Assembly: GCA_040754075.1 (NCBI GenBank)
Contig: JBFMDH010000015.1
Span: 1-64,000 of the forward strand
Origin: Acidobacteriota bacterium
GTDB taxonomy: Bacteria > Acidobacteriota > Blastocatellia > UBA7656
DNA length: 64,000 nt
Reading direction: 5' to 3'
Shown here in pieces: positions 38,461-48,666 of this stretch. The notes beneath the pieces were generated by a model. It did no database searches. It had not been told where the DNA came from and saw only the letters and a program-made list of their open reading frames with translations. Made by a program: the position numbers and the translations under genes. How positions within the stretch are numbered: position 1 is the stretch's first letter; every line of letters begins with the position of its first letter.

Positions 38461-38655
38461 TTTCGAGCCTATTATGCAATTTGTTGTTTGGGTTTTTCGG
38501 CAATCTCAAGTTGCGAAAATCCTGTAAATTCCTTAGCAAATCAGCCCATAACTTGACCTTCATAACCTCAACCCGTAAACTGGAATTCACTATTCACGCA
38601 GCATCTGCAAAACCCAATAACGGCTCTTTGAGCGCAATTTATAAGGCTAAACGAT

Positions 38656-41600
38656 ATGACACATAATCTCTTCGATACTCTGCAAACCTTCACTTTCGCT
38701 GACAACCAATCGGGCAAATATTACTCATTGCCACAGCTTGAAAAAGCGGGCATTGGGCCAATCTCGAAACTTCCCGTGAGCATTCGCATTGTTCTCGAAT
38801 CGGTGCTTCGCAACTTTGACGGCAAGACCATCACCGAAAACAACGTGCGTGAACTGGCAAACTGGCAAGCCACTGAGGAACGCACCGCCGAAATTCCGTT
38901 CGTGATTGCCCGCGTCCTGTTGCAAGACTTCACAGGCGTGCCGCTACTCGTAGACCTTGCCGCCATGCGTTCAACCGTCGCGCGTTTGGGGCGCGACCCT
39001 AAGCTGATTGAACCTCTGGTTCCGGTTGATCTGGTGATTGACCATTCTGTTCAAGTCGATTATTCGGGAACCGCCGATGCTTTTCGTCTGAACATGGAAA
39101 TGGAATTTCAGCGCAACCGCGAACGCTACCAGTTTTTGAAATGGGGCATGCAAGCCTTCAATAGTTTTGGTGTTGTCCCGCCCGGCATCGGCATCTGTCA
39201 TCAGGTCAATCTCGAATACCTTGCCAAAGGCGTTCAGGAACGCGATGGCGTTTATTACCCCGACACCCTGGTTGGCACAGATTCGCATACCACGATGATT
39301 AACGGACTCGGCATTGTCGGCTGGGGGGTTGGCGGCATTGAAGCAGAAGCCGGGATGCTCGGACAACCGGTCTATTTCCTGACGCCCGATGTTGTCGGTG
39401 TGCATATGAGCGGGAAACTCAAAGAAGGCGTAACCGCAACCGACCTGGTGTTGCATTGCACCGAGATGCTGCGTAAAGCCAAAGTGGTTGGCAAATTTGT
39501 TGAGTATCACGGTGAAGGCGCGGCTTCGCTTTCGGTCACAGACCGGGCGACGATTGCCAACATGTCTCCCGAATACGGCGCAACCATGGGCTTTTTTCCG
39601 GTTGATGAACAGACCTGCCAGTATTTGAAAGCTACCGGCAGAAGCGAGGCGCAGATTGATGCGGTGCGCCGGTATTACACCGCGCAGGGCATGTTCGGCA
39701 TTCCGCGCAGCGGCGAAGTCAACTATACCACTGTGCTTGAACTCAATCTTGAAGAGGTACAGCCGGGCATTGCCGGGCCAAAACGCCCGCAAGACCGCAT
39801 CAATTTAACCGATGTCAAAGACCGCTTCCGCGAGTTGATGCTCAAGAAAGCAAGCGAAGGCGGCTACAATAAAGTTGAGGATGACCTCAATGACCGCTTT
39901 CCGACGACGATGGGCGCGTTCAAACCTGAACTGGTGACGATTGCCGGTGGCGGTAAGCAAAACGAAGATACGGGACCACTGGTTCAGGTCGATGGCGACA
40001 GCGACAAAGAGACCAGCGTGTGGACAGAGACCGAAATGGTCAACAATCGCCCGACGCCCGATGTTCTCGGCGAAGTCCCGGAAAGCGAATTCCCGAAAGC
40101 CAAAGTCGATCTCGGTCACGGCGATGTATTGATTGCCGCGATTACTTCCTGCACCAATACCTCGAATCCGAGCGTGATGCTGGGCGCGGGACTGGTGGCG
40201 AAAAAAGCGGCGGAAAAAGGCTTGAGAGTGAAACCTTATGTGAAGACTTCGCTTGCGCCGGGTTCGCGTGTGGTGACGGAGTATCTGGAAAAAACCAACC
40301 TGATGCCTTACCTCAATCAAATCGGCTTTAATCTCGCGGGTTATGGTTGTACCACATGCATTGCCGAAGGAACGCCGGTTTTGCAAGCCGACGGTACAGC
40401 GCGTCCGATTGAACTTTTTTCCGAAACCGGCGGCGCAGCGATTTTCGCACCGACAACCGAGGGGCAATTAGCCATAGCCAAACAAAATGAACGAATGAAC
40501 CAAGGCGTTCGTGAGTGTATCGCTCTGGTTTTGCAAGACGGGCGCGAATTGGTTTGTACTGCCGACCATAAAATTTTATGCGCGGATGGGTATTGGATTC
40601 GCGCTGACCAACTGATTTTAGGGCAAGACCGCGTCGTTGTCGGGTTGGAGTCCCCGCTTGATGAGCCGAATGCGGATGAGAACAGATATGAACTGCAAGC
40701 CGGTGAGCTGCGCTTCACTATGACCAATGAGCAGGAACGGGCAAAAACTTTGGCGTTTGCCCGTCTTGTTGGCCATCTTTTGAGCGACGGTTCCATCAGC
40801 TCACAGGCGCAAGGTCGAATGCACGTCGGACAGGCGATTGATCGTGAAATCGTGCTAAATGATATTGAGCTTATAACCGGCAAACGCCTGGTCGCCAATC
40901 AATACGACGAGCGCAAATGGACAATTATTCTGCCCAAAGAATTGACTACAGCGATTATCGCTTTATCAGGTGTGCGTTGCGGCAGGCGCATTCATCAGCC
41001 TGCCCAACTTCCGGCATTTGTGTTGGATGAATCCTGCCCGCTGGCGGTGGTGCGCGAATACTTGGGCGGAATGTTTGGCGCAGATGGCTGGTCGCCTGTG
41101 TTGCATCGTCAAGGAAAAAACGAAAATGATGCAGTTTTGAAGCCGCCTGCTTTTTCGCAAAGTACCAAACCGGAATACGTTGCGGATTTGCGCGAAATGC
41201 TGAATCAGATGCTCAAGCTTTTGCATCGTTGCGGCGTGAATACCACCGCCGCGAAAATTTATGAATATCCGACACGCCGTTCCGCCTCTTCTTATCCGGC
41301 AGGAATGGACGGCTCGCCACGCATCGAAGTGCGGCTGCAACTTGCCGACGGACTTTCGTTTATTGAGCACGTCGGTTTTCGTTATTGCGTTGATAAAACG
41401 ATGCGTTCGAGCGCGGCGGCGGTTTATTGGCGCATGATCAATAAAATCAATCAACAACGCCTATGGATGTCAGAGCGTTTACAGGAAAAGCATCTTGCCG
41501 CGCCGTCCTTGTCCTTCGCTGAGGTGCGCAGCATCGCGGCTTCGGAATTATGGCAAACCGAAACCGTGGTGTTTCCGCATTATTCGTTATTGGAAGGGCA

Positions 41601-43086
41601 CGACCGTTTTACGCGATTACCAAAACTGACAAGCCGCAAGTTTCAACCGTTGCATCGCGATTCGCGCGGGTTTCCGTCGCCCGTTGAATTGTTTCGCTGG
41701 CTTGGGGTACGTGATTGGTTTGCGCCTTTGGAAGAACGGGCGAAAAATACCGCGAAACGTTACTGTTTGGAAAAGGAATCGCTGACCTTGCCGACTTTTT
41801 CGCTGACAGTCATTGATCGCCGACCGGCGGGACGGCGAAAGGTTTTTGATTTATCGGTCAATGAAATCCATTCTTTCATCGCCGGAACAGTTGCGGTTCA
41901 TAATTGTATAGGCAATTCCGGGCCACTTGACCCGCGCATCGAAGAGGTCGTCAACCACAATGATGTGATTGCGGCGAGCGTCCTGAGCGGCAATCGCAAT
42001 TTTGAAGCCCGCGTTCATCAAAGCATCAAAGCCAACTTCCTGATGAGTCCGCCGCTGGTCGTCGCCTTTGCGCTCGCGGGAACCGTCAATGTCAATTTGA
42101 CCAAAGACCCGATTGGCCTCAGCGATGAAGGACAGGCGGTTTATTTGAAAGACCTCTGGCCCACGCAGGAAGAGGTCAGCGCCTTGATGTATGCAGCGTT
42201 TGACCCGGAAACCTATCGCAAGCTTTACAGCAATTTCGTTGAACAAAATCCCATGTGGAATGATATTCCTTCGACCGTCGGGGATGTTTATGAATGGGAT
42301 GCGACATCGACTTACATTCAAGACCCGCCGTATTTTGAAAAGTTCGGCATGGAACCTGAGGCGATTTGCGAAATCAAACAGGCGCGGGCGCTGGCGATTT
42401 TCGGCGATTCGGTGACCACAGACCACATCAGCCCTGCGGGGGCGATTAAGGCGACTTCGCCTGCGGGACTTTATTTGCAGGAGCGCGGCGTCGATGTTGC
42501 GGATTTCAACAGCTACGGTTCACGTCGCGGCAATGACCGGGTGATGACGCGCGGCACGTTTGCCAATGTGCGGATTAAAAATCTGATGGCGCCGGGCACA
42601 GAAGGCGGCGTGACCATTCATCAACCGCACGGCGAGCCGATGAGCATTTACGATGCGGCGATTAAGTATCAGGCATCGCATGTGCCGTTGGTGGTGTTTG
42701 CCGGTCAGGAATATGGTACGGGTAGTTCCCGTGACTGGGCTGCGAAAGGCACGCGATTGCTTGGCGTCAAGGCGGTCGTCGCGCAGAGTTTCGAGCGCAT
42801 TCATCGCAGCAATCTTGTGGGAATGGGCGTTTTGCCTTGCCAGTTCAAAGAAGGCGTGAACGCGCAGAGCTTGAATCTTGACGGCACCGAGACCTTCGAT
42901 TTAGTCGGCTTTGAAGGCGACATCAAACCGCAACAGGACGTAACGCTCAGGATTTCGCGCGCCGATGGTTCAACTGAAGAGGTGGCGTTGAAACTGCGCG
43001 TCGATACGCCGATTGAAGTCGAATACTATCGTCACGGCGGCATTCTGCCCTACGTTTTGCGGCAATTGATTGCCAAGAGCAATTAA
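38656..43086 (+). CDS. acnA: Aconitate hydratase A containing an intein
   Basis: The reading frame codes for 1476 residues: 567 of N-extein, 516 of intein and 393 of C-extein, giving a 960-residue aconitase after splicing. Extein motifs include [32 protein letters not shown] (Cys499), GYGCTT (Cys565) and CIGNSGPL (Cys1084); after splicing the three iron-sulfur ligands have the 66 and 3 residue spacing of E. coli AcnA. The C-terminal swivel domain has [11 protein letters not shown]. It converts citrate to isocitrate in the TCA cycle. No strong ribosome site is seen before the ATG. Activity should depend on splicing, because the intein sits between the last two cluster cysteines. Confidence 0.95.
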   Translation: MTHNLFDTLQTFTFADNQSGKYYSLPQLEKAGIGPISKLPVSIRIVLESVLRNFDGKTITENNVRELANWQATEERTAEIPFVIARVLLQDFTGVPLLVDLAAMRSTVARLGRDPKLIEPLVPVDLVIDHSVQVDYSGTADAFRLNMEMEFQRNRERYQFLKWGMQAFNSFGVVPPGIGICHQVNLEYLAKGVQERDGVYYPDTLVGTDSHTTMINGLGIVGWGVGGIEAEAGMLGQPVYFLTPDVVGVHMSGKLKEGVTATDLVLHCTEMLRKAKVVGKFVEYHGEGAASLSVTDRATIANMSPEYGATMGFFPVDEQTCQYLKATGRSEAQIDAVRRYYTAQGMFGIPRSGEVNYTTVLELNLEEVQPGIAGPKRPQDRINLTDVKDRFRELMLKKASEGGYNKVEDDLNDRFPTTMGAFKPELVTIAGGGKQNEDTGPLVQVDGDSDKETSVWTETEMVNNRPTPDVLGEVPESEFPKAKVDLGHGDVLIAAITSCTNTSNPSVMLGAGLVAKKAAEKGLRVKPYVKTSLAPGSRVVTEYLEKTNLMPYLNQIGFNLAGYGCTTCIAEGTPVLQADGTARPIELFSETGGAAIFAPTTEGQLAIAKQNERMNQGVRECIALVLQDGRELVCTADHKILCADGYWIRADQLILGQDRVVVGLESPLDEPNADENRYELQAGELRFTMTNEQERAKTLAFARLVGHLLSDGSISSQAQGRMHVGQAIDREIVLNDIELITGKRLVANQYDERKWTIILPKELTTAIIALSGVRCGRRIHQPAQLPAFVLDESCPLAVVREYLGGMFGADGWSPVLHRQGKNENDAVLKPPAFSQSTKPEYVADLREMLNQMLKLLHRCGVNTTAAKIYEYPTRRSASSYPAGMDGSPRIEVRLQLADGLSFIEHVGFRYCVDKTMRSSAAAVYWRMINKINQQRLWMSERLQEKHLAAPSLSFAEVRSIAASELWQTETVVFPHYSLLEGHDRFTRLPKLTSRKFQPLHRDSRGFPSPVELFRWLGVRDWFAPLEERAKNTAKRYCLEKESLTLPTFSLTVIDRRPAGRRKVFDLSVNEIHSFIAGTVAVHNCIGNSGPLDPRIEEVVNHNDVIAASVLSGNRNFEARVHQSIKANFLMSPPLVVAFALAGTVNVNLTKDPIGLSDEGQAVYLKDLWPTQEEVSALMYAAFDPETYRKLYSNFVEQNPMWNDIPSTVGDVYEWDATSTYIQDPPYFEKFGMEPEAICEIKQARALAIFGDSVTTDHISPAGAIKATSPAGLYLQERGVDVADFNSYGSRRGNDRVMTRGTFANVRIKNLMAPGTEGGVTIHQPHGEPMSIYDAAIKYQASHVPLVVFAGQEYGTGSSRDWAAKGTRLLGVKAVVAQSFERIHRSNLVGMGVLPCQFKEGVNAQSLNLDGTETFDLVGFEGDIKPQQDVTLRISRADGSTEEVALKLRVDTPIEVEYYRHGGILPYVLRQLIAKSN
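40357..41904 (+). mobile_element. Intein with LAGLIDADG homing endonuclease, inside acnA
   Basis: This in-frame 516-residue insert begins with Cys (residue 568, [13 protein letters not shown], block A) and ends in VHN before Cys1084. Block B is CTADHKIL (Thr635, His638). The endonuclease motifs are [10 protein letters not shown] (704-713) and [11 protein letters not shown] (802-812), 99 residues apart. Block F/G is [21 protein letters not shown]. All residues needed for class 1 splicing (Cys1, Thr-x-x-His, penultimate His, terminal Asn, Cys+1) are present, and both LAGLIDADG acidic residues are intact, so it looks active for splicing and possibly homing. Confidence 0.95.
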
Positions 43087-43102
43087 ACGTGAAGATGATT
43101 TT

Positions 43103-43175
43103 AACACGAAGAACACAAAGAACACGAAACAGAAAATAATTTATGCTTCGTGTTCTTTGTGTTCTTCGTGTTTTT
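43103..43175 (+). terminator. 26-bp perfect hairpin with T run after acnA
   Basis: Arms 43103-43128 and 43147-43172 are perfect reverse complements around an 18-nt loop. The arm is built of AACACGAAGAACACAAAG-type words. Five T follow (43171-43175). It ends acnA and lies 17 bp before the next start codon; its sequence is of a kind widely dispersed in bacterial intergenic regions. Confidence 0.8.
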
Positions 43176-43192
43176 ATCAATGGGGGATACAG

Positions 43193-44197
43193 ATGATTGA
43201 CGCGACTTTTTATAACACCCTCCTAAAAACCTTTCTTAAATTTCTTGGTTTGGTCTTTGTGATTGTTGCATTAATCACAAATCCGATAGTCAATGCTAAA
43301 CCTTTACAAAAGATTCTTGGAAAACACAACGATGTTGTTTTAACGGTAAAGTTTTCTCCCGATGGTAAGTTGATTGCTACCGGCGGTAATGATGAAGATG
43401 TGATGATTTGGGACGCACGAACTGGAAAATTGATAAAGGTACTGTCAGAACTTAATACCGATTCGACAATGCCAATAGATTCGGTTGCTTTTTCTCTCGA
43501 TAACAAAATGCTGGCGGCTGCTTCTGGAGGTATGCTCATCATTTGGGATTTGCAAACTTTGGCAGTGAAGTTCTCCTTGCAAGCGCAGGTGTATAGAATT
43601 TCTTCCTTGGCTTTTTCCCATGACAGTAAAATTTTGGCGAGCACCTGTTTAAACTTGGAAGCCAGTGATGGTGAAATCAGTCTTTGGGATATGTACACAG
43701 GAACTCTCAGCCAAACTTTGAAAGTTCATACGGATGTTTGGTCAACTGCTTTTTCGCCTGATGATGTGCTACTGGCCAGCGCGAATCATAACCAGACCAT
43801 TACAATATGGGATGTCGAAACAGGAACGCTCCTCAAAACTTTGACCGGACACGAAGAGCAAGTTAATTCAGTTGCGTTTTCGCCAGATGGCAAAACGCTT
43901 TTGAGCGGCAGTAGCGATAAAACAATTAAATTTTGGGATGTGAAAACAGGCAAATTAAAAAATCAAATTAGTGGGTTGAGAGGAGAAGTTTTTTCAACCG
44001 TTATTTCGCCAAATGGCAAAATGATAGCCTCAGCAATTTTGAATCAGGTAATGATCTGGCATAGACAAACGGGTAAATTAGTACGTGTTCTTAAAGGGCA
44101 TAAAAGCTATGTTCAGTCCTGTGCCTTTTCTCCCGATGGTAAATGGTTGGTTAGCGGTGCGTCTGACAGGACTATAAGGTTATGGGCAATTAAATGA
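43193..44197 (+). CDS. Exported WD40 beta-propeller protein
   Basis: A 334-residue protein with a hydrophobic N-terminus (about 14-34, LGLVFVIVALITNP) and seven WD40 repeats filling the rest, e.g. FSPDGKLIATGGNDEDVMIW and GHEEQVNSVAFSPDGKTLLS. One closed propeller is expected, probably a periplasmic binding platform. The ATG at 43193 is preceded by GGGGGA; upstream in-frame codons belong to the hairpin and are not used. The gene is visibly richer in A+T than acnA before it, hinting at a separate origin. Confidence 0.88.
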   Translation: MIDATFYNTLLKTFLKFLGLVFVIVALITNPIVNAKPLQKILGKHNDVVLTVKFSPDGKLIATGGNDEDVMIWDARTGKLIKVLSELNTDSTMPIDSVAFSLDNKMLAAASGGMLIIWDLQTLAVKFSLQAQVYRISSLAFSHDSKILASTCLNLEASDGEISLWDMYTGTLSQTLKVHTDVWSTAFSPDDVLLASANHNQTITIWDVETGTLLKTLTGHEEQVNSVAFSPDGKTLLSGSSDKTIKFWDVKTGKLKNQISGLRGEVFSTVISPNGKMIASAILNQVMIWHRQTGKLVRVLKGHKSYVQSCAFSPDGKWLVSGASDRTIRLWAIK

Positions 44198-44236
44198 TTT
44201 TTTATGAGTTTTATAATTACCTTTACAAATCGTTTC

Positions 44237-45106
44237 ATGAATAATCACAAATCAGTTCGCCTTACTCTGTTGTTCGGTCTAATACTAATAACACTATCTT
44301 CTCAAGCCTGCACCAGAGAAGAAGAAAAACGTTATGAACTGGCGGGTAAGGTCGTAGCGGTTGATCTGCGCGGGAAAACCGTTACCATCTCTCACGAAGA
44401 AATCAAAGGTTATATGGAACCCATGACCATGCCGTTTCGGGTGTTGGGAAAAGATGAATTTTATCTCGACAAGATGAACGCCGGTGACCGGGTGCAGGCG
44501 ACGCTCGTGGTTGCCGGTTCGCGTTCGTGGATTGAAAATCTCATTGTCACTCAGGAAAGCCGCGAAGCCTTGCCGCCAACCGCTCAAGTTACAGAGCCAC
44601 AACCCGGCGAACAGATTCCCGATTTCACCTTGATCAATCAGGACGGCAAAAAAATCTCGATTAACCAGTACAAAGGCAAAGCTTTGCTGTTGACGTTTAT
44701 CTATACCCGTTGCCCGTTGCCGGATTATTGCCCGTTGATGACCAGTAATTTCGCGGAGATTAACAAAGCGATAACCTCGCAACCGGAATTGCAAAAACGC
44801 GCGCATCTGATGAGCATCACGGTTGACCCCGAATATGATAAACCTGCGGTGCTTCGCGCTTATGGGGTGCAGCATAATCCGAATCAAAGTTTTGAAAATT
44901 GGGAATACGCGACCGGTTCAAGCGATGAAATCAAAAAAATCGCCAGCCATTTCGGACTCTATTACTCGACGCAAGAAGACCAGATCGTTCACAATTTGCA
45001 AACCGCGCTCATTGCGCCGGATGGCAAATTTGTTAAGATTTATCGCGGCAACGAATGGAAACCTGCCGATGTCGTGAGTGATTTGCAAAAGCTTGCCAAA
45101 GAGTGA
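44237..45106 (+). CDS. SCO1/SenC-like protein with N-terminal CusF-like copper-binding domain
   Basis: The 289-residue exported protein has a signal segment ending SSQAC, probably lipidated although Ser at -3 is atypical. Residues about 25-95 form a CusF-like small barrel with the copper motif MEPMTMPF. About 125-289 form a thioredoxin-fold SCO domain with TRCPLPDYCPLM (Cys-x5-Cys rather than the usual Cys-x3-Cys) and the distal His in IVHNLQTAL. It probably delivers copper to cytochrome oxidase or keeps it reduced. An ATG at 44204 is a weaker alternative start. The next gene codes for a lone CusF-like protein, so a copper operon is likely. Confidence 0.85.
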   Translation: MNNHKSVRLTLLFGLILITLSSQACTREEEKRYELAGKVVAVDLRGKTVTISHEEIKGYMEPMTMPFRVLGKDEFYLDKMNAGDRVQATLVVAGSRSWIENLIVTQESREALPPTAQVTEPQPGEQIPDFTLINQDGKKISINQYKGKALLLTFIYTRCPLPDYCPLMTSNFAEINKAITSQPELQKRAHLMSITVDPEYDKPAVLRAYGVQHNPNQSFENWEYATGSSDEIKKIASHFGLYYSTQEDQIVHNLQTALIAPDGKFVKIYRGNEWKPADVVSDLQKLAKE

Positions 45107-45243
45107 AAACAGGTGGATGCTCTAAAAACTTATCTACCTGAAATCGGGGGGCAACTGATCAGGCTGATATTTCTTGAAAGCTCAATAAAGCGTGTGCGGC
45201 TAACCTCTGACCTCCGGCATCTTTGATTATTGAGGTATTGAAT

Positions 45244-45624
45244 TTGTTCAAGGAAAGAAAACAATTCGCAATTTTATTATTTATGCTTTTAATGCTAACT
45301 GCCTGTCGCAAACCGACGGTGGTTTATCAAGGTCAGGGCTTGGTCGAAGAGGTTCACCCGGATACCGCTACCGTGCAAATCAATCACGAAGAGATTAAAG
45401 GGTTCATGCCGGCGATGAGTATGCCCTATCACGTTAAAGATAAGACCATGCTCGACGCCTTAAAAGTCGGTGATCGGGTCAATTTTACGGTTGAAGACAG
45501 TACCTCGGGAACCGTTTTAATCGACCTCAAAAAAGCCGACGCAACGGGTGCGGACAAGAAATCTGAGCCTTCGGGTTCATCAACTAATGCCAATAAAAAC
45601 GCCGCACCGCCACCCAAACCATAA
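45244..45624 (+). CDS. CusF-like copper-binding lipoprotein
   Basis: A small lipoprotein: after Lys/Arg residues comes LLFMLLMLTAC, a good lipobox. The CusF-like barrel follows with HEEIKGFMPAMSMPYHV, closely matching HEEIKGYMEPMTMPFRV in the preceding SCO gene, so the two domains probably arose by duplication. The C-terminus is a Ser/Pro/Asn-rich tail. No ATG fits; TTG at 45244, 8 bp after GAGG, is the best start (126 residues), with TTG at 45238 or 45223 as alternatives. It should bind copper in the periplasm. Confidence 0.75.
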   Translation: MFKERKQFAILLFMLLMLTACRKPTVVYQGQGLVEEVHPDTATVQINHEEIKGFMPAMSMPYHVKDKTMLDALKVGDRVNFTVEDSTSGTVLIDLKKADATGADKKSEPSGSSTNANKNAAPPPKP

Positions 45625-45667
45625 ACTTGAAAATCCTACCTGGTTCGCTAGAGCGGCTTGCGATTGA

Positions 45668-45754
45668 ATTTACTCAGTCGCTGTTGAGAAAGCGGTCTTT
45701 GATCGCGTATGACGGGAAACGCGGTCAACGACCGCTTCCTCAACTTGAGTAAAT
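45668..45754. repeat. Long imperfect palindrome between convergent genes
   Basis: TTTACTCA...TGAGTAAA and GTTGAGAAAGCGGTCTTTGA against its near-complement TCAACGACCGCTTCCTCAAC form a hairpin of about 87 nt. The core GCGGTCTTTGA(T/C)CGCG also occurs at 47726 and 49635. It lies between the convergent copper and threonine synthase genes and could end both transcripts. Confidence 0.65.
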
Positions 45755-45911
45755 CGTTTTGCAAACTGCTATAGTCGTGACGCTTGAACGTCCGGCGGTA
45801 CGCCCGTGGGTGAATGCGGTTTTAAAAAAGCAGTGCGTTTTGCTGTCCTGGCTCGCTTTGCGTGAAATTATCCGTGTCCTTATCAGTGTTCATCTTCAAC
45901 GACCTCACCAA

Positions 45912-47237
45912 TCACAAATCAAGCAGATGGCGAATCGCATCTTTATCGGCGGCAATCTGCACCGATTTATTGGCAAACGTTCCTTTGATGGGATGGGAGA
46001 TGCCGTCCGCTTCAATGGTTAATTTATCGGTGTGATAGTTGATGGAATAGGTCGGGTCTTTCATCACGTTGCCGGTGAGTATCGCCACCACCGTTTCAGA
46101 CGGTTTGATGACCGCAGTCGCCACCAGTTTTTTTATTCCCGCCAGTGTCGTCGCCGAAGCCGGTTCGCAACCGATGCCGTCAAAGCCAATCATCGCTTTG
46201 GCGTCGGCAATCTCCTGTTCGCTGACGCGCTCGACAATGCCGTTTGTCCAATTCAAAGCGCGCATGGATTTTTGCCACGACACCGGCTTGCCGATTTTGA
46301 TGGCGGTCGCCAGCGTCACAGGGTATTCAAACGGACGAAAGCGGCTGCGGTCTTCGGCGATAAAATATTCATACAGTGGCGATGCGCCTTCTGCCTGAAT
46401 GATGGCAAGGCGCGGTAAGTCGGCAATCAATCCCGCGTCGAACATCTCTTTTAAGCCTTTGCCGATTGCCGATGAATTGCCGAGATTGCCGCCCGGCACC
46501 ACCAGCCAATCGGGAGCCTTCCAATTCACCTGTTCCATCAGTTCAATGGCGATGGCTTTTTGTCCTTCGAGGCGAAACGGGTTGATGGAATTCAGCAAAT
46601 ACAAATCGCTTTCATTGGCAAGTTCGCGCACCAGTCGCATGGCGTCATCGAAATTGCCTTCGATTTCCACGACCAGCGAACCGTATTCGAGCGATTGCGA
46701 AAGTTTGCCGTAAGCCACCTGACCCGCAGGGATAAACACCACGCCGCGCATCCCGGCGCGCGCCGCATATGCCGCCATCGAAGCCGAGGTGTTGCCGGTC
46801 GAAGCGCAGGCGACGGCGCGCGCCCCCAGAACTTGAGCTTGCGTGACGCCCGTCGTCATGCCGTTATCTTTGAATGAGCCTGTGGGATTTAAGCCCTGAT
46901 GTTTGAAACGGACTTCATTCAGACCTGCATATTCGGCGCATCGCGGCGCGTCGTAAAGCGGCGTGTTGCCTTCGTAAATGGTGACGATGTTCGCTTCATT
47001 TGTGACGAATGGCAGGAGTTCGCGAAAACGCCAGACGCCGCTCAGGTCAATCGCTTGATTTGAAAGTTTGCGCGATTGAAATAAATTTTTCAGTTCGTCT
47101 GCCGCCGGCAGATAGAATTCATAGGCGACATCGAGCAATCCGCCGCAGGCGCTACAGGTATAAAGGCGTTCGGTGATTGCAAATGTAGAATTGCAGGTTG
47201 CGTCAATGCAACGCAGAAAGGCTTTTGACTGATTCAT
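45912..47237 (-). CDS. thrC: Threonine synthase
   Basis: The 441-residue PLP enzyme converts O-phosphohomoserine to threonine. An N-terminal zinc-ribbon-like segment (RCIDATCNSTFAI...YTCSACGGLLDV) is typical of one threonine synthase class. The PLP lysine lies in NPTGSFKDNGMT, the phosphate loop is VPGGNLGNSSAIGKG, and CASTGNTSASMAAYAARAG is the substrate region. It is encoded alone, with a small hypothetical gene 35 bp upstream. Confidence 0.93.
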   Translation of the reverse strand: MNQSKAFLRCIDATCNSTFAITERLYTCSACGGLLDVAYEFYLPAADELKNLFQSRKLSNQAIDLSGVWRFRELLPFVTNEANIVTIYEGNTPLYDAPRCAEYAGLNEVRFKHQGLNPTGSFKDNGMTTGVTQAQVLGARAVACASTGNTSASMAAYAARAGMRGVVFIPAGQVAYGKLSQSLEYGSLVVEIEGNFDDAMRLVRELANESDLYLLNSINPFRLEGQKAIAIELMEQVNWKAPDWLVVPGGNLGNSSAIGKGLKEMFDAGLIADLPRLAIIQAEGASPLYEYFIAEDRSRFRPFEYPVTLATAIKIGKPVSWQKSMRALNWTNGIVERVSEQEIADAKAMIGFDGIGCEPASATTLAGIKKLVATAVIKPSETVVAILTGNVMKDPTYSINYHTDKLTIEADGISHPIKGTFANKSVQIAADKDAIRHLLDL

Positions 47238-47272
47238 AATCGAGGTAGGTTAAATGATTGCGGGCAGAATAA

Positions 47273-47641
47273 TCAATCGGCAATGCGTTTAATCAACTGT
47301 TTGCCCAAGCGTTTTTCAATCGCCTGCCAATCCTGTTCTTCGGCGCTCGCCGGGTGGGCGATAAAAAAATCCAATTCGCTTGAACCTTTATAACCGGCTT
47401 CTTCAATCACCATCGCGTCTTCACCATAAATAGACCACAACCGGCGAAGTTCTGCGGCGGATTGATTCATAGCGCGGAGTTCTTCGACAGATGAACGCAG
47501 GCGACGACGGGCATACTCGATAGCCTCTTCACGCGACGGGAAACCGCTAATCAGCAATTCACTTTCTGTTTCCCGATAATGCGCCATATCGATGATTAAA
47601 ACGGCATAACTCTTTGGTAATGCGGCGATTTCTTGATTCAT
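47273..47641 (-). CDS. Small hypothetical protein upstream of thrC
   Basis: A 122-residue soluble protein beginning MNQEIAALPKSYAVLIIDMA from the ATG at 47641; nine further codons upstream are open but less likely. It has the strand-helix pattern of a small alpha/beta domain (SGFPSREEAIEYARRRLRSS). No family is recognised. It precedes thrC on the same strand and may share its transcript. Confidence 0.55.
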   Translation of the reverse strand: MNQEIAALPKSYAVLIIDMAHYRETESELLISGFPSREEAIEYARRRLRSSVEELRAMNQSAAELRRLWSIYGEDAMVIEEAGYKGSSELDFFIAHPASAEEQDWQAIEKRLGKQLIKRIAD

Positions 47642-47723
47642 CGTGTAGTGAAGGCATGTGCCCGACAACGGTGTTAAGAAACGGTTTGCTTGAAAGCTGG
47701 CTTTTCCGTCGCAATCGAAGACC

Positions 47724-47804
47724 TCGCGGTCAAAGACCGCTCGCTCAACGTCCTCGTATTTTTAGTTTTCGTGGTCAAAGACATCTCGCTCGTTTATTTT
47801 TGCC
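47724..47804 (+). repeat. 81-bp dispersed repeat, copy A
   Basis: Identical to the reverse complement of 49570-49650 except for one base (47750). It contains the palindrome GCGGTCAAAGACCGC at 47726-47740 and ends in GCCTTTT/ACTTTT low-complexity sequence. Open frames through it are an effect of composition, not genes. Confidence 0.9.
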
Positions 47805-47825
47805 TTTTTACTTTTGCCTTTTTAC

Positions 47826-48299
47826 TTATTCGGGCGCGTGCTGGTCATACAAATCTTCCCAGCTATCGCTCGGTTCGACCAGCTTCAATCCGACATGGCG
47901 TTGTCCGCCATCGCGCCAGACCGATTCGGCAATGGCGGTCGCTTCGATGTTGTGCGAATGGACTTTGATTTTGACAATGCTTCCCGGTTCGATGTCACGC
48001 GCGGTTTGCAAACGCAAACCCGATGGGCTGATTTCCTTGACCAGCATCTCTTCGGCGAAAGCTTCGAGTTGCGAAGTGTTGCCTTCGACCAGAGCTTTAA
48101 TGGAAACCGCGATGCGATCTTCTGCGCGGCGGTCTTCATCGTCTTCGCGCACGTCATTGGCTTCGGCAAGCAAATCGTCATAGCAGGCATCGCAAACCAG
48201 ACGATAGCCGAGATGCGCCATTACTGCGAGTTCTTTCGCGCCGGAAATGTTTATGATGTAGCTGGTTCGTTCGTTACAACGTTCGCATACGCCAGACAT
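47826..48299 (-). CDS. PilZ domain protein with N-terminal Cys pairs
   Basis: The 157-residue protein starts MSGVCERCNERTSYIINISG (GAAGGAGC ribosome site upstream). CERC and CDAC (about 5-8 and 36-39) suggest a zinc-binding N-terminal part. The PilZ domain follows with DRRAEDRIAVS (RxxxR region) and EISPSGLRL (D/N-x-S-x-x-G type), so cyclic di-GMP binding is plausible, although the first motif is loosely matched. It is probably a cytoplasmic effector; no partner gene is adjacent. Confidence 0.8.
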   Translation of the reverse strand: MSGVCERCNERTSYIINISGAKELAVMAHLGYRLVCDACYDDLLAEANDVREDDEDRRAEDRIAVSIKALVEGNTSQLEAFAEEMLVKEISPSGLRLQTARDIEPGSIVKIKVHSHNIEATAIAESVWRDGGQRHVGLKLVEPSDSWEDLYDQHAPE

Positions 48300-48666
48300 A
48301 ACAAAATTCGCTCCTTCAAGGCCAGGAGACCTGTCGAAACATTTGGGTGTGTTTTTTATTTGTTGTTGAAGTATAAACCATACTGTTTGTACTGGAGATG
48401 CGCCCAGTATAGACAGATTTTCTTTTTGACTCAACTTAAATTTGATTTTTTTGCGCTTTCCCGATGTTGGCGTAATACAGCCTGAAAACTTCTGCCACGC
48501 GGCACGAAGCACACGAAGGTTCACTAAATCTCCAGGTATTTCCCGGGGTCTCAGTGATAGCAACTCATCAAGTCAATCAATGCCGGCTTTCCCCGATTGA
48601 TTGACAAGCGCGACCCGGCACTTTAGAGTCTTTGCCCATCAGCGATTTTTTTAGAAAGCTTCTGTA
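48300..48666. other. Divergent intergenic region between the PilZ and exonuclease genes
   Basis: No gene is supported here. It carries the upstream regions of two divergently transcribed genes; the part near 48400-48450 is A+T-rich, as expected for promoters, and CACGAAGCACACGAAGG-type words occur near 48504. Confidence 0.45.

Noticed and set aside
43070-43192. Extension of the WD40 gene upstream through the acnA stop codon
   Set aside because: It would be translated from the terminator hairpin; the signal peptide begins at the ATG at 43193.
47690-47968. ORF reading VKDRSLNVLVFLVFVVKDIS, with a similar ORF near 49496-49729
   Set aside because: Both arise from the 81-bp dispersed repeat, have no ribosome site, and look hydrophobic only because of T-rich codons.
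48300-48563. 88-residue N-terminal extension of the PilZ protein
   Set aside because: The ATG at 48299 has a good ribosome site, and the extension runs through A+T-rich promoter-like DNA.
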